A stretch of 64,000 bases of DNA from Halopiger goleimassiliensis (GTDB lineage: Archaea > Halobacteriota > Halobacteria > Halobacteriales > Natrialbaceae), in the NCBI RefSeq assembly GCF_000455345.1, contig NZ_HG315690.1:1315742-1379741 (forward strand). The letters are read 5' to 3'. Under the pieces are notes generated by a model. That model did not search any database. It was not told the origin of the DNA and saw nothing but the letters and a program-made list of their open reading frames with translations. Position numbers and translations under genes: made by a program. Within the stretch, counting starts at the first letter, position 1; every line of letters starts with the position of its first letter. Positions 49,601 through 56,981 of the stretch are shown here, one piece after another.

Positions 49601-50066
49601 TGGAGCCGTAGGCACGAATCGTGTCGTCCTCGCGGACGAGTCGCTGCCAGTCGGCCGCCATCGTGCCGCCTGGAACCTCGCGCTGATCCTCGCCCTCGTC
49701 CGACGTCGTACTTTCGGCCTGGTCCCCGTCGTCCGAGCGCCACTGGAACGAGGTCCCGTGGCCCGGCATCTTGCGAATCATCGCGTGCTCCTCGTTCGCC
49801 GCCAGCGACTGGCGGACCATCAGTCCCGCCTTGGCGTACTCGTCGGTGTCCTCGAGGGCGTCGACGCGAACGGTGACGTCGAAGTCGCCGTCGACCTCCT
49901 CGTAGTAGTAGTGGAACTCGTCGTGGTCGTTCCAGATGTCGTACCCGCCGCCCTCGACGGCGACCGTCGTCTCCGCTGCCGCGGTCCCGACGGCCCCCGT
50001 CGCGAGCGCGCCGAGACCACCGGCACCGATCGTCTGCAAGAACGTGCGCCTGTCTTGGCCTGTCAT
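46680..50066 (-). CDS. Tat-secreted multidomain protein with C-terminal pectate-lyase-like domain
   Basis: 1128 residues. Tat signal DRRTFLQTIGAGGLGALATG (about 5-24). Domain order: DUF1349/concanavalin-like repeat 1 (about 35-210; DIWNDHDEFHYYYEEVDGDF, EDTDEYAKAGLMVRQSL), Gly-rich linker, fibronectin-III-like domain (about 235-330), DUF1349-like repeat 2 (about 340-525), two more fibronectin-III-like domains (about 535-725), and a pectate-lyase right-handed beta-helix (about 745-1128; WMAGQTAPSPGITFVKGQ, NDATNTVFDHVTASWGTDEC). Expected to cleave acidic polysaccharide outside the cell. The two DUF1349 repeats are close relatives, so internal duplication is likely. Two other polysaccharide genes (glycosyltransferase, methyltransferase) are far off, so context is weak. 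Confidence 0.85.
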   Translation of the reverse strand: MTGQDRRTFLQTIGAGGLGALATGAVGTAAAETTVAVEGGGYDIWNDHDEFHYYYEEVDGDFDVTVRVDALEDTDEYAKAGLMVRQSLAANEEHAMIRKMPGHGTSFQWRSDDGDQAESTTSDEGEDQREVPGGTMAADWQRLVREDDTIRAYGSTDGENWTLIAEISPSAGTIDFADSAYVGLAVTSHDEGTLCTAQFSSLSGLSPSNNTDIGDVDVSGSVSTEDGTGGGGGGGDTDPVVSTGSASNVTEASASLGGAVDDLGGADEVAVSFEYRASGALGWQSTPEQTLSSTGTVSYQVSELAPGTSYEFRAVLEASDGDSDVGSTNTFETAAAETDGIVVEGAGADIWNEADEGHYYFADVSGDFDATVRVDALEDTDEYAKAGLLFRESLEADATNVMVRKTPGHDTSVQWRPETGSESTSLTSDAGESEREIAGGTMVADYQRLVRTDDAFLAYGSDDGEDWTLMAELSTDVIDPDESGYLGLAVTSHNPGTLCAAAFSELGGVSPTHNQDIGNVEVAGSVSGNDGGDTDTEPLVATGSAEDVHAESATVSGTLESLGQAPSAEVAFEYREAGADSWAATSGQTVTEPGPFTESVTDLSSETEYEFRATVTASDGDVDTGSIATVTTAESDTEPAVATGDPTEIDATSATVSGTLEAIGGQAETADVFFEYRVADDDDEWNASSPATLEEPGAFDGTLFGLSGETEYEYRAVAEADDGDVATGQTRTFETEAGDTVGSGGSHFDYTDGFSTPAPWLESEDVQVITITEPDYGQVKDAVQTAGPRVIVFECSGTIEIEDETLEISEDKCWMAGQTAPSPGITFVKGQFQVDADDCVIQHIRSRHGPGSEAGDVQSNDAVNTDNDATNTVFDHVTASWGTDECMSLGYYGERNSMINCLVYEGLWDPYGESTDHNYATLIGDGNEEAFLAGNVWAKARGRIPRLKDDTETVVVNNFTYFFDESASIDSSAVTTFVGNGYTGLTDDQDEILEGGGTVYVEDNYTADPPLDDTDFASSDSESEPPLWPDGLEVFAAEQVEEHNLQYAGARPADRTYHDQRIVAEIQTRAGNDRLDDPYEYWVGHQDEVGGFPDLEVNYHDLDVPDTGLREWLEGWALAVEEPDASPP

Positions 50067-50234
50067 TTTAACTCCAGCTATAGTTAATTACTACATGAGG
50101 ATAAAATTATTGCAATCCACTATACTAAATTACTGGTGTGATCGGCGCATGGAACGATTCGTCGGTCGCGATCTCGACGGTCGTCGGGCAAACGAGTAAG
50201 TGGTTTTATCGTCACACAGCGAGGAACGGAAACC

Positions 50235-51683
50235 GTGACCACGCTGGTCGTCTGTCTCGACCGGACCGACGACGTCGGGCGCAAGACCGGACTCCGGTCG
50301 CCCATCGTCGGCTGGGAGGCAGTCCGAGCGCTCGTGACGGACATCGGCCTGGCGGATCCGGAAGACTCCGGGGTCAACACCCTCCTCGAGGGGCTTCGCG
50401 TGGCCCAGGACCTGCGCGACGACGACGAAGAAGCCGTCGTCGCCGTCGTCTCCGGGGACCGCGAGTCGATGGTCTCGGCGGACAGAGCCGTCGCCCGCCA
50501 GCTCGACGAACTCATCGCGGAACACGAGCCGGACTCGGCGATCGTCGTCATCGACAGCGCCGAGGACGAGCGGCTCGTGCCGGTCGTCGAGAGCCGCGTC
50601 CGCGTCGACTCGGTCGACCGGGTCGTCGTCCGCCAGGCCCGGGACATCGAGTCGACCTACTACCTGCTGAAGCAGTTTCTCGCCGACGAGGAACTCCGAC
50701 AGACCGTACTCGTCCCGATCGGGTTGACGCTTCTGGTCTTCCCGATGCTGGCGACGGTCGTCGGGCCGGCCGAGGGAGCGGCCGCGATCACGACCGTCAT
50801 CGGCCTGTTCCTGCTGTACAAGGGCTTCAGCGTCGACGAGATCATGACCGGCGTCGCCCACCAGGCCCGCGAGGCACTGTACTCCGGACAGGTGTCGGTC
50901 GTCACCTACGTCGTCGCCGCCGGGCTGACGTTCGTCGGCCTGTTCGCCGGCGCGCTCGGGATCTCCAGCCTCGAGAGCCAACCCGGCGTCGTCGTGCCGG
51001 CGACCCAGTTCGCGTTCGAGGCGGCCCCCTGGTTGGCCGGCGCTGCAGTGACCACAAGCGCCGGGCGACTCCTCGACGAGGTCATCGGCGATGACGCGAT
51101 CCGGAGTTCGTACCTCAACCTCCCCTTTCTCCTGCTCGCCGTCGGCCTCGTCGTTCGGGGGTTCTCCGGCTACTTCCTCGCACAGCAAGGCGTCCTCGAT
51201 CCGATCGACATTCCGCCGATCGAACACGGCGTCATCTCCATCGAATCGTTCCAGATCACGGCTGGCGAGCGACTGGCGCTGTACGTCGCCAGCGCGCTCG
51301 TCGTCAGCCTCGTCGGTGCCCGCGTCGCGTCGTACTTCAGCGCGAGCGGGGACGACGCACCCGAAACTGATGGCTCGAGCCCGGACGACGACGGCCCCGG
51401 CGTCGCGAGCGAGGTGACCGACGGCGGCGCGGCGGCCGAGAGTGACGGACCCGACGCCGAAGTCGAGACGTACGCCGATCCGACTGCCGAGGCCGAGCCC
51501 GACGCCGAAGTCGAGACGTACGCCGATCCGACTGCCGAGGCCGAGCCCGACGCCGATCCGACTGCCGAGGCCGAGCCCGACGCCGAGCCCGAACGACCAC
51601 AGCCCTCGGCCGCTGCCGAGGACGGCACCGTCAGCACGCACGGCGAGGACCGCGAGCAGGACTCCGACGTCCCGCCCCGGTAG
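50235..51683 (+). CDS. DUF373-family membrane protein with acidic repeat tail
   Basis: 482 residues, GTG start (TTTTATCG box at 50203-50210, 25-32 bp ahead). N-terminal soluble domain (about 1-140; TLVVCLDRTDDVGRKTGLRS, VVAVVSGDRESMVSADRAVA) followed by about six transmembrane helices (about 155-360; DUF373 signature DIESTYYLLKQFLADEELRQ). The last 110 residues are Asp/Glu/Ala repeats. Widespread archaeal family of unknown function; a cytosolic NAD or second messenger sensor has been suggested only by fold. Divergent from the Tat lyase. Confidence 0.88.
   Translation: MTTLVVCLDRTDDVGRKTGLRSPIVGWEAVRALVTDIGLADPEDSGVNTLLEGLRVAQDLRDDDEEAVVAVVSGDRESMVSADRAVARQLDELIAEHEPDSAIVVIDSAEDERLVPVVESRVRVDSVDRVVVRQARDIESTYYLLKQFLADEELRQTVLVPIGLTLLVFPMLATVVGPAEGAAAITTVIGLFLLYKGFSVDEIMTGVAHQAREALYSGQVSVVTYVVAAGLTFVGLFAGALGISSLESQPGVVVPATQFAFEAAPWLAGAAVTTSAGRLLDEVIGDDAIRSSYLNLPFLLLAVGLVVRGFSGYFLAQQGVLDPIDIPPIEHGVISIESFQITAGERLALYVASALVVSLVGARVASYFSASGDDAPETDGSSPDDDGPGVASEVTDGGAAAESDGPDAEVETYADPTAEAEPDAEVETYADPTAEAEPDADPTAEAEPDAEPERPQPSAAAEDGTVSTHGEDREQDSDVPPR
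51461..51589 (+). repeat. Coding tandem repeat, 16-residue unit PDAEVETYADPTAEAE
   Basis: The unit occurs twice in full (48 bp each, DNA nearly identical), then a shortened 10-residue copy and a PDAEPE end. Near-identical DNA suggests recent slippage expansion in the DUF373 tail. Confidence 0.75.
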
Positions 51684-51732
51684 GACGGCGACGACTCGTC
51701 ACGCCTTTAGTTCCGACCCGCCATGACAGCCC

Positions 51733-52458
51733 ATGAGCGACGCTGACGGCGCGTGGGTGAGCCTCTTTTCCGGCGGCAAGGACTCCTCGTGGGCGCTGTA
51801 CCGGGCCCTCGAGACGGGAAAGGACGTCCGACGGCTCGTCACCGTCCACCCGGGCGAGGACTCGTACATGTATCACGTCCCCGCGACTGACCTCGCGGGG
51901 CTTGCCGCCGAGAGCATCGGCATCGACCTGCTCGAGGTCGATCCGGGGGACTTGGCGGCCGACGACGCCACCGACTCTGGGGAACAGGGCGACGACGAAC
52001 TCGAGCCGCTCGAGGCCGCACTCGCGGAGTTAGGTCGTGACCTCCAGGGCGGCATCGCCGGCGTGACGGCCGGTGCCGTCGAGAGCGAGTACCAGACCAG
52101 TCGCATCCAGGGGATGTGCGACCGCCTCGACTGCGAACTGTTCGCCCCGCTGTGGCAGGAAGATCCCCGGGAGTTGGCCGACGCGATGCTCGAGGCCGGC
52201 TTCGAGATCGAGATCATCCAGGTCGCGGCTCGCGGCCTCGACGAGTCCTGGCTCGGCCGGACGCTCGACCGCGAGGCCATCCGTGACCTCGAGTCGCTCA
52301 ACGAGGAGTACGGCGTCCACCTTCTGGGAGAGGGTGGCGAGTTCGAGACCCTGGTCGTGGACGGTCCGCACATGGACCGCCGGATCGACCTCGAGTACGA
52401 GCACGAGTGGGACGCGACGCGCGGGCAGTTGCGGATCACGGACGCCCGACTCGAGTAG
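51733..52458 (+). CDS. dph6: Diphthine-ammonia ligase (Dph6)
   Basis: Last step of diphthamide synthesis on elongation factor aEF-2: ATP-dependent amidation of diphthine. 241 residues, an ATP-pyrophosphatase fold with PP-loop VSLFSGGKDSSWALYRAL near residue 9, followed by GIAGVTAGAVESEYQTSRIQ and the C-terminal GVHLLGEGGEFETLVVDGPH typical of Dph6. An acidic insert (about 75-95) is a haloarchaeal expansion. Followed by the inverted-repeat element 52483-53143. Confidence 0.93.
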   Translation: MSDADGAWVSLFSGGKDSSWALYRALETGKDVRRLVTVHPGEDSYMYHVPATDLAGLAAESIGIDLLEVDPGDLAADDATDSGEQGDDELEPLEAALAELGRDLQGGIAGVTAGAVESEYQTSRIQGMCDRLDCELFAPLWQEDPRELADAMLEAGFEIEIIQVAARGLDESWLGRTLDREAIRDLESLNEEYGVHLLGEGGEFETLVVDGPHMDRRIDLEYEHEWDATRGQLRITDARLE

Positions 52459-52560
52459 GCGTACGGGGAAGGGGTCAGATAAGTACCGGGTGTGGAGTTA
52501 TCGCAGAGCGATTGTGGATAGCGACTGACCGAGTATCGGAAACTGAGTCGAGAACACGGT

Positions 52561-52675
52561 GAAAGCCCCCGGCCGTCTCGAGTCGGGGGCCTCGCTGCGC
52601 GCTTCGCTCACTTCGTTCGCTCCAGTGCTTACGTCGTCCACCTTCCTCGAGACGGCCGGCCCCTTTCAGTCCCAC
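52561..52675 (-). repeat. Structured element B (GTGGGACTGAAAG family, minus orientation)
   Basis: On the minus strand: GTGGGACTGAAAG, GGGC, stem CGGCCGTCTCGAG, a roughly 60-nt loop, stem CTCGAGACGGCCG, GGGG, CTTTC. Same design as element A at 15372-15430 but with different stem sequence and longer loop. Confidence 0.7.
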
Positions 52676-52894
52676 CCACGTCCTCACCCTCCCCAGCCGG
52701 CTCTCTCACTCCGTTCGCTCGCCCCTCGCGACGCAGCGAGCCGTCCTCGCATCTGCTCACGGCTCACTTCCTTCGCCGTTCGCGTTCCGAGGTGCTCCCG
52801 TTGGTCGCACCTCGCTTTGCTCGGACGGCTCACCAGCGCGCCAGGGCCGGGAGCGCGGAGCCGGGCGACCCGGGGAAGGGGAGGCGTCTCTCCT

Positions 52895-53057
52895 GGTGGA
52901 CTGAAAGGGCGAGTCGTGCGTGGCGGCGCAGCCGCCACGTTTTCGGTTGTCGGCGAAGCCGACAACCCATGTCGCGTTCATATAGTCGCCTCAGCGACCC
53001 CTATCCGCGCTTGCGCGGATATGTCGCTGAGCGACCGTGACAGCGACGAGGGCTTTC
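52895..53057 (+). repeat. Structured element C (GTGGACTGAAAG family) with four internal hairpins
   Basis: Begins GGTGGACTGAAAGGGC and ends GGGCTTTC. Inside: TGGCGGC-GCA-GCCGCCA (about 52921-52937), GGTTGTCGGC-GAA-GCCGACAACC (about 52945-52967), TATCCGCGC/GCGCGGATA (about 53002-53021) and GTCGCTGAGCGAC (about 53023-53035). No gene. Confidence 0.7.
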
Positions 53058-53435
53058 GAGGTGTTCGATTCCCCCCGTGAGCCACTGCAGTCGGACGAAG
53101 AAATCCCCACCTCGAGTATGGCGCGATAACTCCACACAGGTACGTAACGACACCTCGAGCGAGCGATCGTCTCCTCGAGTCGAAGTCACAACGGATAAGT
53201 CCGTTCACGATCGTTTGCCACATATGATCCGCGTCGCTCGGTCGACGGTCGTCCGTGGCGTGAGCGACGCGTGCGCTCGTTTTCCGAAACGTAAACGAGT
53301 CTGAGTGCGCTCGTGGCGGGAGTGGCACCCCCGTCCCGGGCGCGGTTCGGCTCGCCGCGTTCGATCGACGATTACACTACGATCGCTGCCGGTCGACCGG
53401 ACGATCGACACTGCGACCACGCACCCACACCACCC

Positions 53436-54380
53436 ATGACCGAACTCGACCTCGAGGGCGTGTTCCCCGCGATGTGCACGCCCTTCGACGACGACGAACG
53501 CATCGACTTCGAAACGCTGCAGGAGGACGCCCGACGGCTCGAGGCCGCGGGGGTCGACGGCCTCGTCCCCGTCGGTTCGACGGGCGAGTCGGCGACGCTG
53601 ACCCACGACGAGCACGTCCAGGTCGTCGAGGCCGTCATCGACGCCGTCGACGACGTCCCCGTCATCGCGGGCACCGGCTCGAACAACACCCGCGAGGCGC
53701 TCGAGCTCTCCGAGCGCGCGGCCGACGCCGGTGCCGACGGCTTGTTGCTGATCTCGCCGTACTACAACAAGCCCGAACAGCGCGGCCTGATCGAACACTA
53801 CCGGACGGTCGCCGACGCCGTCGACCTCCCCCAGATCGTCTACAACGTCCCCTCGCGGACGGGTCGCAACATCGAACCGGACACGGCCGTCGAACTGGCC
53901 AGCCACGAGAACGTCGCCGGCTACAAGGCCGCGAGCGGGGACCTGGGCCAGATCGGCGAGATCGCCGAACGCACGCGCGACGAGGAGTTTGCAGTGCTGT
54001 CCGGCGACGACGCGATGACGCTACCGATCATCTCCGTCGGCGGCACGGGGACGATCAGCGTCGCCGCGAATATCGAACCCGAGCGGACCTGTGCGATGGT
54101 CGGTGCGGCGCTGGACGGCCACTACGAGCAGGCCCGCGAACTCCACCACGAACTCGGGCCGCTGTTCCGGACGCTGTTCCTCGAGACCAATCCGATCCCG
54201 GTCAAGGAGGCCATGCGGATCCGGGGCTACGGCCCCGCGACGCTGCGACCGCCGCTGTCCCGGCTCTCGGAGGAGTACCGCGACGAACTCGAGGCCGTCC
54301 TCGCCGACCTCGAGGACGACCCCGCCGTCGCCGGGGACGCGCTCCCGGACGACGCGCCGACGACGGAGGGCGATCGATGA
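53436..54380 (+). CDS. dapA: 4-hydroxy-tetrahydrodipicolinate synthase
   Basis: First committed step of lysine/DAP synthesis: pyruvate plus aspartate semialdehyde. 314 residues from MTELDLEGVFPAMCTPFDDD. Catalytic set: VPVGSTGESATL (Thr/Ser/Gly loop at 47-54), Tyr136 in YNVPSRTGRN, and Schiff-base Lys164 in GYKAASGDLGQI. C-terminus extends with an acidic tail (EDDPAVAGDALPDD). First gene of the split lysine operon. Overlaps dapB by 4 bp (ATGA). Confidence 0.96.
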   Translation: MTELDLEGVFPAMCTPFDDDERIDFETLQEDARRLEAAGVDGLVPVGSTGESATLTHDEHVQVVEAVIDAVDDVPVIAGTGSNNTREALELSERAADAGADGLLLISPYYNKPEQRGLIEHYRTVADAVDLPQIVYNVPSRTGRNIEPDTAVELASHENVAGYKAASGDLGQIGEIAERTRDEEFAVLSGDDAMTLPIISVGGTGTISVAANIEPERTCAMVGAALDGHYEQARELHHELGPLFRTLFLETNPIPVKEAMRIRGYGPATLRPPLSRLSEEYRDELEAVLADLEDDPAVAGDALPDDAPTTEGDR

Positions 54381-55141
54381 CGCGGGTCGGGGTCACCGGC
54401 GCGACGGGACGGATGGGCCGGGCGGTCCTGCGGACGGTCGCCGACCGCGGGGACTGCGAGGTCGCGTTCGCGGTCAACCGCGATCCCGACGCCGACGTCG
54501 TCGCCGGGGTCGAGGTCCGGCCGGCCGCCGAGTTCGCCGACCTGGTCGTCGACGCCCGGCCCGACGCCGTGGTCGACTTCACCGGCCCGGAGTCGGCGCT
54601 CGAGTACGCCGCGGCCTGCGCCGAGGCCGGCGTCGCCTTCGTCACCGGGACGACCGGCTTCGAGGAGGGCGAACGCGAACGCCTCGAGAGCTACGGCGAC
54701 GAGATTCCGGTGCTCCACGCGCCGAACTTCGCCCGCGGCGTCCAGGCGCTGGTCAACGTCGTCGGCGACGCCGTTCGCAATCTCGAGGGGTACGACGTGG
54801 AACTCGTCGAGACCCACCACAACGCGAAACGCGACGCCCCCAGCGGGACGGCGAACCGGCTGCTCGAGGAGATCGAAGCCGCCGGCGACTTTCGCGAGCG
54901 CAAGCACGGCCGCGAGGGGTTCGACCCGCACGAAGAGGGTGAGATCGGCGTCCACGCGCTGCGCGCGGGTGATATCACGGGCGAACACGAGATCGTCATC
55001 GCGGGCAACCACGAGGAAGTTCGCCTGACCCACCGCGCCGAGGACCGGGGCGTCTTCGCCGCCGGCGCGGTCGACGCGGCGGTGTGGATCGCTGGACAGA
55101 AGGCGGGTCGTTACGAGTTTGCGGACGTGATCGAGGCATGA
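54377..55141 (+). CDS. dapB: 4-hydroxy-tetrahydrodipicolinate reductase
   Basis: 254 residues. NAD(P) site MTRVGVTGATGRMGRAV (G-x2-G-x2-G), then AFVTGTTGF, APNFARGVQALVNVV and the DapB signature ETHHNAKRDAPSGTA (catalytic His and Lys). Reduces the dapA product. Coupled by ATGA overlaps to dapA and, at 55138, to dapD. Confidence 0.96.
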   Translation: MTRVGVTGATGRMGRAVLRTVADRGDCEVAFAVNRDPDADVVAGVEVRPAAEFADLVVDARPDAVVDFTGPESALEYAAACAEAGVAFVTGTTGFEEGERERLESYGDEIPVLHAPNFARGVQALVNVVGDAVRNLEGYDVELVETHHNAKRDAPSGTANRLLEEIEAAGDFRERKHGREGFDPHEEGEIGVHALRAGDITGEHEIVIAGNHEEVRLTHRAEDRGVFAAGAVDAAVWIAGQKAGRYEFADVIEA

Positions 55142-55974
55142 GCGCGCTACAGAGCGAGATCGAGGAGCTGTGGGGACGGTACCGAAACGACGAGATCGAC
55201 GCCGAGACGGCCGGGGCCGACTCCCTGGACACGCTCGAGGCGTTCCTCGAGGCGCTCGAGGAGGGCGAGATCCGCGCCGCCGAGAAGTCCGGCGGCGAGT
55301 GGGAGGCCAACGAGTGGGTCAAGCGGGGCATCCTGCTGAACTTCGGCCTGCGCGAGAACGAGGCCTACGAGTACGGCGGCGTCGACCACTACGACGTCCT
55401 GCCCCTGCGCGAGACCGGGGACCTGGGCGCTCGCGGGACCCGGAACACGCCCGACGGGACGACGATCCGCCGCGGGGCCTACCTCGGATCGGACTGCATC
55501 ATGATGAGTCCCTCCTTCGTCAACATCGGGGCCTACGTCGGCGACGGCACGCTCGTCGACTCCTGCGACACGGTCGGCTCGTGCGCCCAGATCGGCGAAA
55601 ACGTCAAACTCGGCGCGAACACCCTCATCGGCGGCGTCCTCGAGCCGGTCGAGAACGCGCCGGTCATCGTCGAGGACGGCGTCTCGCTGGGCGCGGGCTG
55701 TCGCGTCACGTCGGGCTTCGTCGTCCGCGAGAACAGCGTCGTCGGCGAGAACACCCTCCTGACGCCGCGCATCCCGGTCTACGACCTCGTCGAGGAGGAA
55801 GTGATCTACGGCGAACTGCCCGCCGAGCGCCGCGCCTTCACGCGGTTCGTCGAGTCCTCCGTCAGCGACCACGATCTCTTCGAGGGCGGGGCCTACAAGC
55901 CCGCCGTCGTCGCGACCGACCTCGAGACCGAGACGCTCGAGGCGACCGAGCGCGAGGACGCGCTCCGGGAGTAA
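55138..55974 (+). CDS. dapD: Tetrahydrodipicolinate N-acyltransferase (DapD)
   Basis: 278 residues. N-terminal helical part (about 1-90) then a left-handed beta-helix acyltransferase (about 95-235; GAYLGSDCIMMSPSFVNIGA, GDGTLVDSCDTVGSCAQIGE, GGVLEPVENAPVIVEDG). Acylates tetrahydrodipicolinate with succinyl- or acetyl-CoA in the DAP branch. The last 17 codons (ETETLEATEREDALRE) are duplicated 1061 bp downstream, marking an insertion. ATG overlaps the dapB stop. Confidence 0.95.
   Translation: MSALQSEIEELWGRYRNDEIDAETAGADSLDTLEAFLEALEEGEIRAAEKSGGEWEANEWVKRGILLNFGLRENEAYEYGGVDHYDVLPLRETGDLGARGTRNTPDGTTIRRGAYLGSDCIMMSPSFVNIGAYVGDGTLVDSCDTVGSCAQIGENVKLGANTLIGGVLEPVENAPVIVEDGVSLGAGCRVTSGFVVRENSVVGENTLLTPRIPVYDLVEEEVIYGELPAERRAFTRFVESSVSDHDLFEGGAYKPAVVATDLETETLEATEREDALRE
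55921..55974 (+). repeat. dapD 3'-end repeat, copy 1
   Basis: 54 bp ending at the dapD TAA, identical except one base (C29 to G) to 56982-57035. The offset is 1061 bp. Confidence 0.95.
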
Positions 55975-56111
55975 CACGGGGAGCACCCCCAGAATGTGGC
56001 GACGTTCTGATACGTATCGGTGTAGCGTGTTCCGGTATCACCCGACGCTCGAACGAGACAGCGATCACCGGTACAGTATCGGGCGTTACCGGGTCTTGTC
56101 CGGCGGTATAA

Positions 56112-56453
56112 TCAGCGGTGTTCGAGACCGATATACGAACCGAGCCGTCCGACGACCTCGTCGACCAGCCGTTCGTCGAGGACGCCGAGTTCGCGATCGA
56201 CTCGAGTCGCTTCGACCGATGCGACGGCCCACGGAAGGATCGAACTCTCTTTCGGGAGGCCGCCGTCGATGAGATCGTCGTCGTCGATCGGCACGCGCTC
56301 GTCGTACCACGTTTTCGTCGAGAGCGTAAGTGCGATGTATTGGTCGCCGTGAAACGGCGTCTCTTCGGTGCCGACGATAAGCCAGGGGCGACTTGCTTCG
56401 TCGCCCTTGAACGGATCGTCCGCGAAGACGATCGTTCCCCGGTCGTACGTCAT
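56112..56453 (-). CDS. PemK/MazF-like toxin
   Basis: 113 residues. MTYDRGTIVFADDPFKGDEA, RPWLIVGTEETPFHGDQYIA, LTLSTKTWYDER and GLPKESSILPWAVASVEATR fit the haloarchaeal PemK/MazF-like family, an endoribonuclease fold whose catalytic residues would be the Arg in SRPW and Ser/Thr in LTLST. Its start overlaps the stop of the upstream winged-helix gene (ATGA, 56450-56453), the typical antitoxin-toxin order. It lies inside the dapD-tail duplication. Toxin activity is inferred. Confidence 0.7.
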   Translation of the reverse strand: MTYDRGTIVFADDPFKGDEASRPWLIVGTEETPFHGDQYIALTLSTKTWYDERVPIDDDDLIDGGLPKESSILPWAVASVEATRVDRELGVLDERLVDEVVGRLGSYIGLEHR

Positions 56454-56800
56454 TCCGTCGCTCGCTCACTCGCCTCGATCCACTCGTCGCGATCCTCTTC
56501 GCCGTAGAGTTGGTTGAATCGCTGGACCGTCCGATGGAACTGGTGCGCACGTCGAAGCCGTTCCGTGTCGTCCGTGATAGCCCAGTACGAACCCTTGTGT
56601 CGAACGAGGTCCCGTTCTTTCAGCCGGTTGAGGACTGCCGAGATCGAGTTCTCGTTGACGTCCGCTCGCTCGGCGATCGTCGCTGCCTTCCACGCCTTAT
56701 CCCTGTTCTCGTAGAGGAACCGAAGGACTCGTTCCGCGTTACTCGGCTCCTCGAGTTCTTCGGGAGTGCGTTCCTCGAAGTCCTCGATATCGATCGACAT
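56450..56800 (-). CDS. Winged-helix (MarR-like) partner of the PemK-like toxin
   Basis: 116 residues from MSIDIEDFEERTPEELEEPS. wHTH at about 25-85: RVLRFLYENRDKAWKAATIA, ERADVNENSISAVLNRLKER, DLVRHKGSYWAITDD. The acidic head and C-terminal FNQLYGEEDRDEWIEASERA could be the toxin-binding part. A different type from canonical PemI/MazE antitoxins (those are AbrB- or Phd-like), so this pairing is notable. Upstream (about 56830-56835, minus) ATAAAAGCG looks like its box A. Confidence 0.75.
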   Translation of the reverse strand: MSIDIEDFEERTPEELEEPSNAERVLRFLYENRDKAWKAATIAERADVNENSISAVLNRLKERDLVRHKGSYWAITDDTERLRRAHQFHRTVQRFNQLYGEEDRDEWIEASERATE

Positions 56801-56981
56801 ATGCGGAGCCACGAGCCGTATCGATAAAAGCGTATCCGTAATACCAGTAGTACGTGATGTATCTTGTATGGACTATACGCTACGTATCCAAACGGACCGC
56901 TGTCGAAACGGTTTCGACGCAGATTCGGGTCATCTGTACAATAAGCGAGTACTGACCACCGACGCGGAGACGGGGGCTGTT

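Larger units (their letters stand above)
52483..53143. mobile_element. Candidate non-autonomous (MITE-like) element bounded by inverted repeats
   Basis: GTGTGGAGTTATCGC (52490-52504) and its exact complement GCGATAACTCCACAC (53123-53137) bound the region; adding GTACC at 52483 and GGTAC at 53139 gives imperfect termini of about 21 bp. No ORF of note is inside. It contains structured elements B and C, several hairpins, and many GTTCGCTC-type motifs. No target duplication was resolved. Confidence 0.6.
52459..53435. other. 977-bp intergenic region
   Basis: No gene supported. Holds the inverted-repeat element 52483-53143. The remaining 53144-53435 shows only the short dapA upstream region with Arg/Val-type frames lacking coding bias. 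Confidence 0.7.

Noticed and set aside
46767-50087. 1106-residue plus-strand open frame
   Set aside because: Antisense of the Tat lyase; Val/Arg/Gly-rich and without domains.
52459-53435. CRISPR array
   Set aside because: Several hairpins and short motifs recur, but there are no evenly spaced direct repeats with unique spacers and no cas genes.
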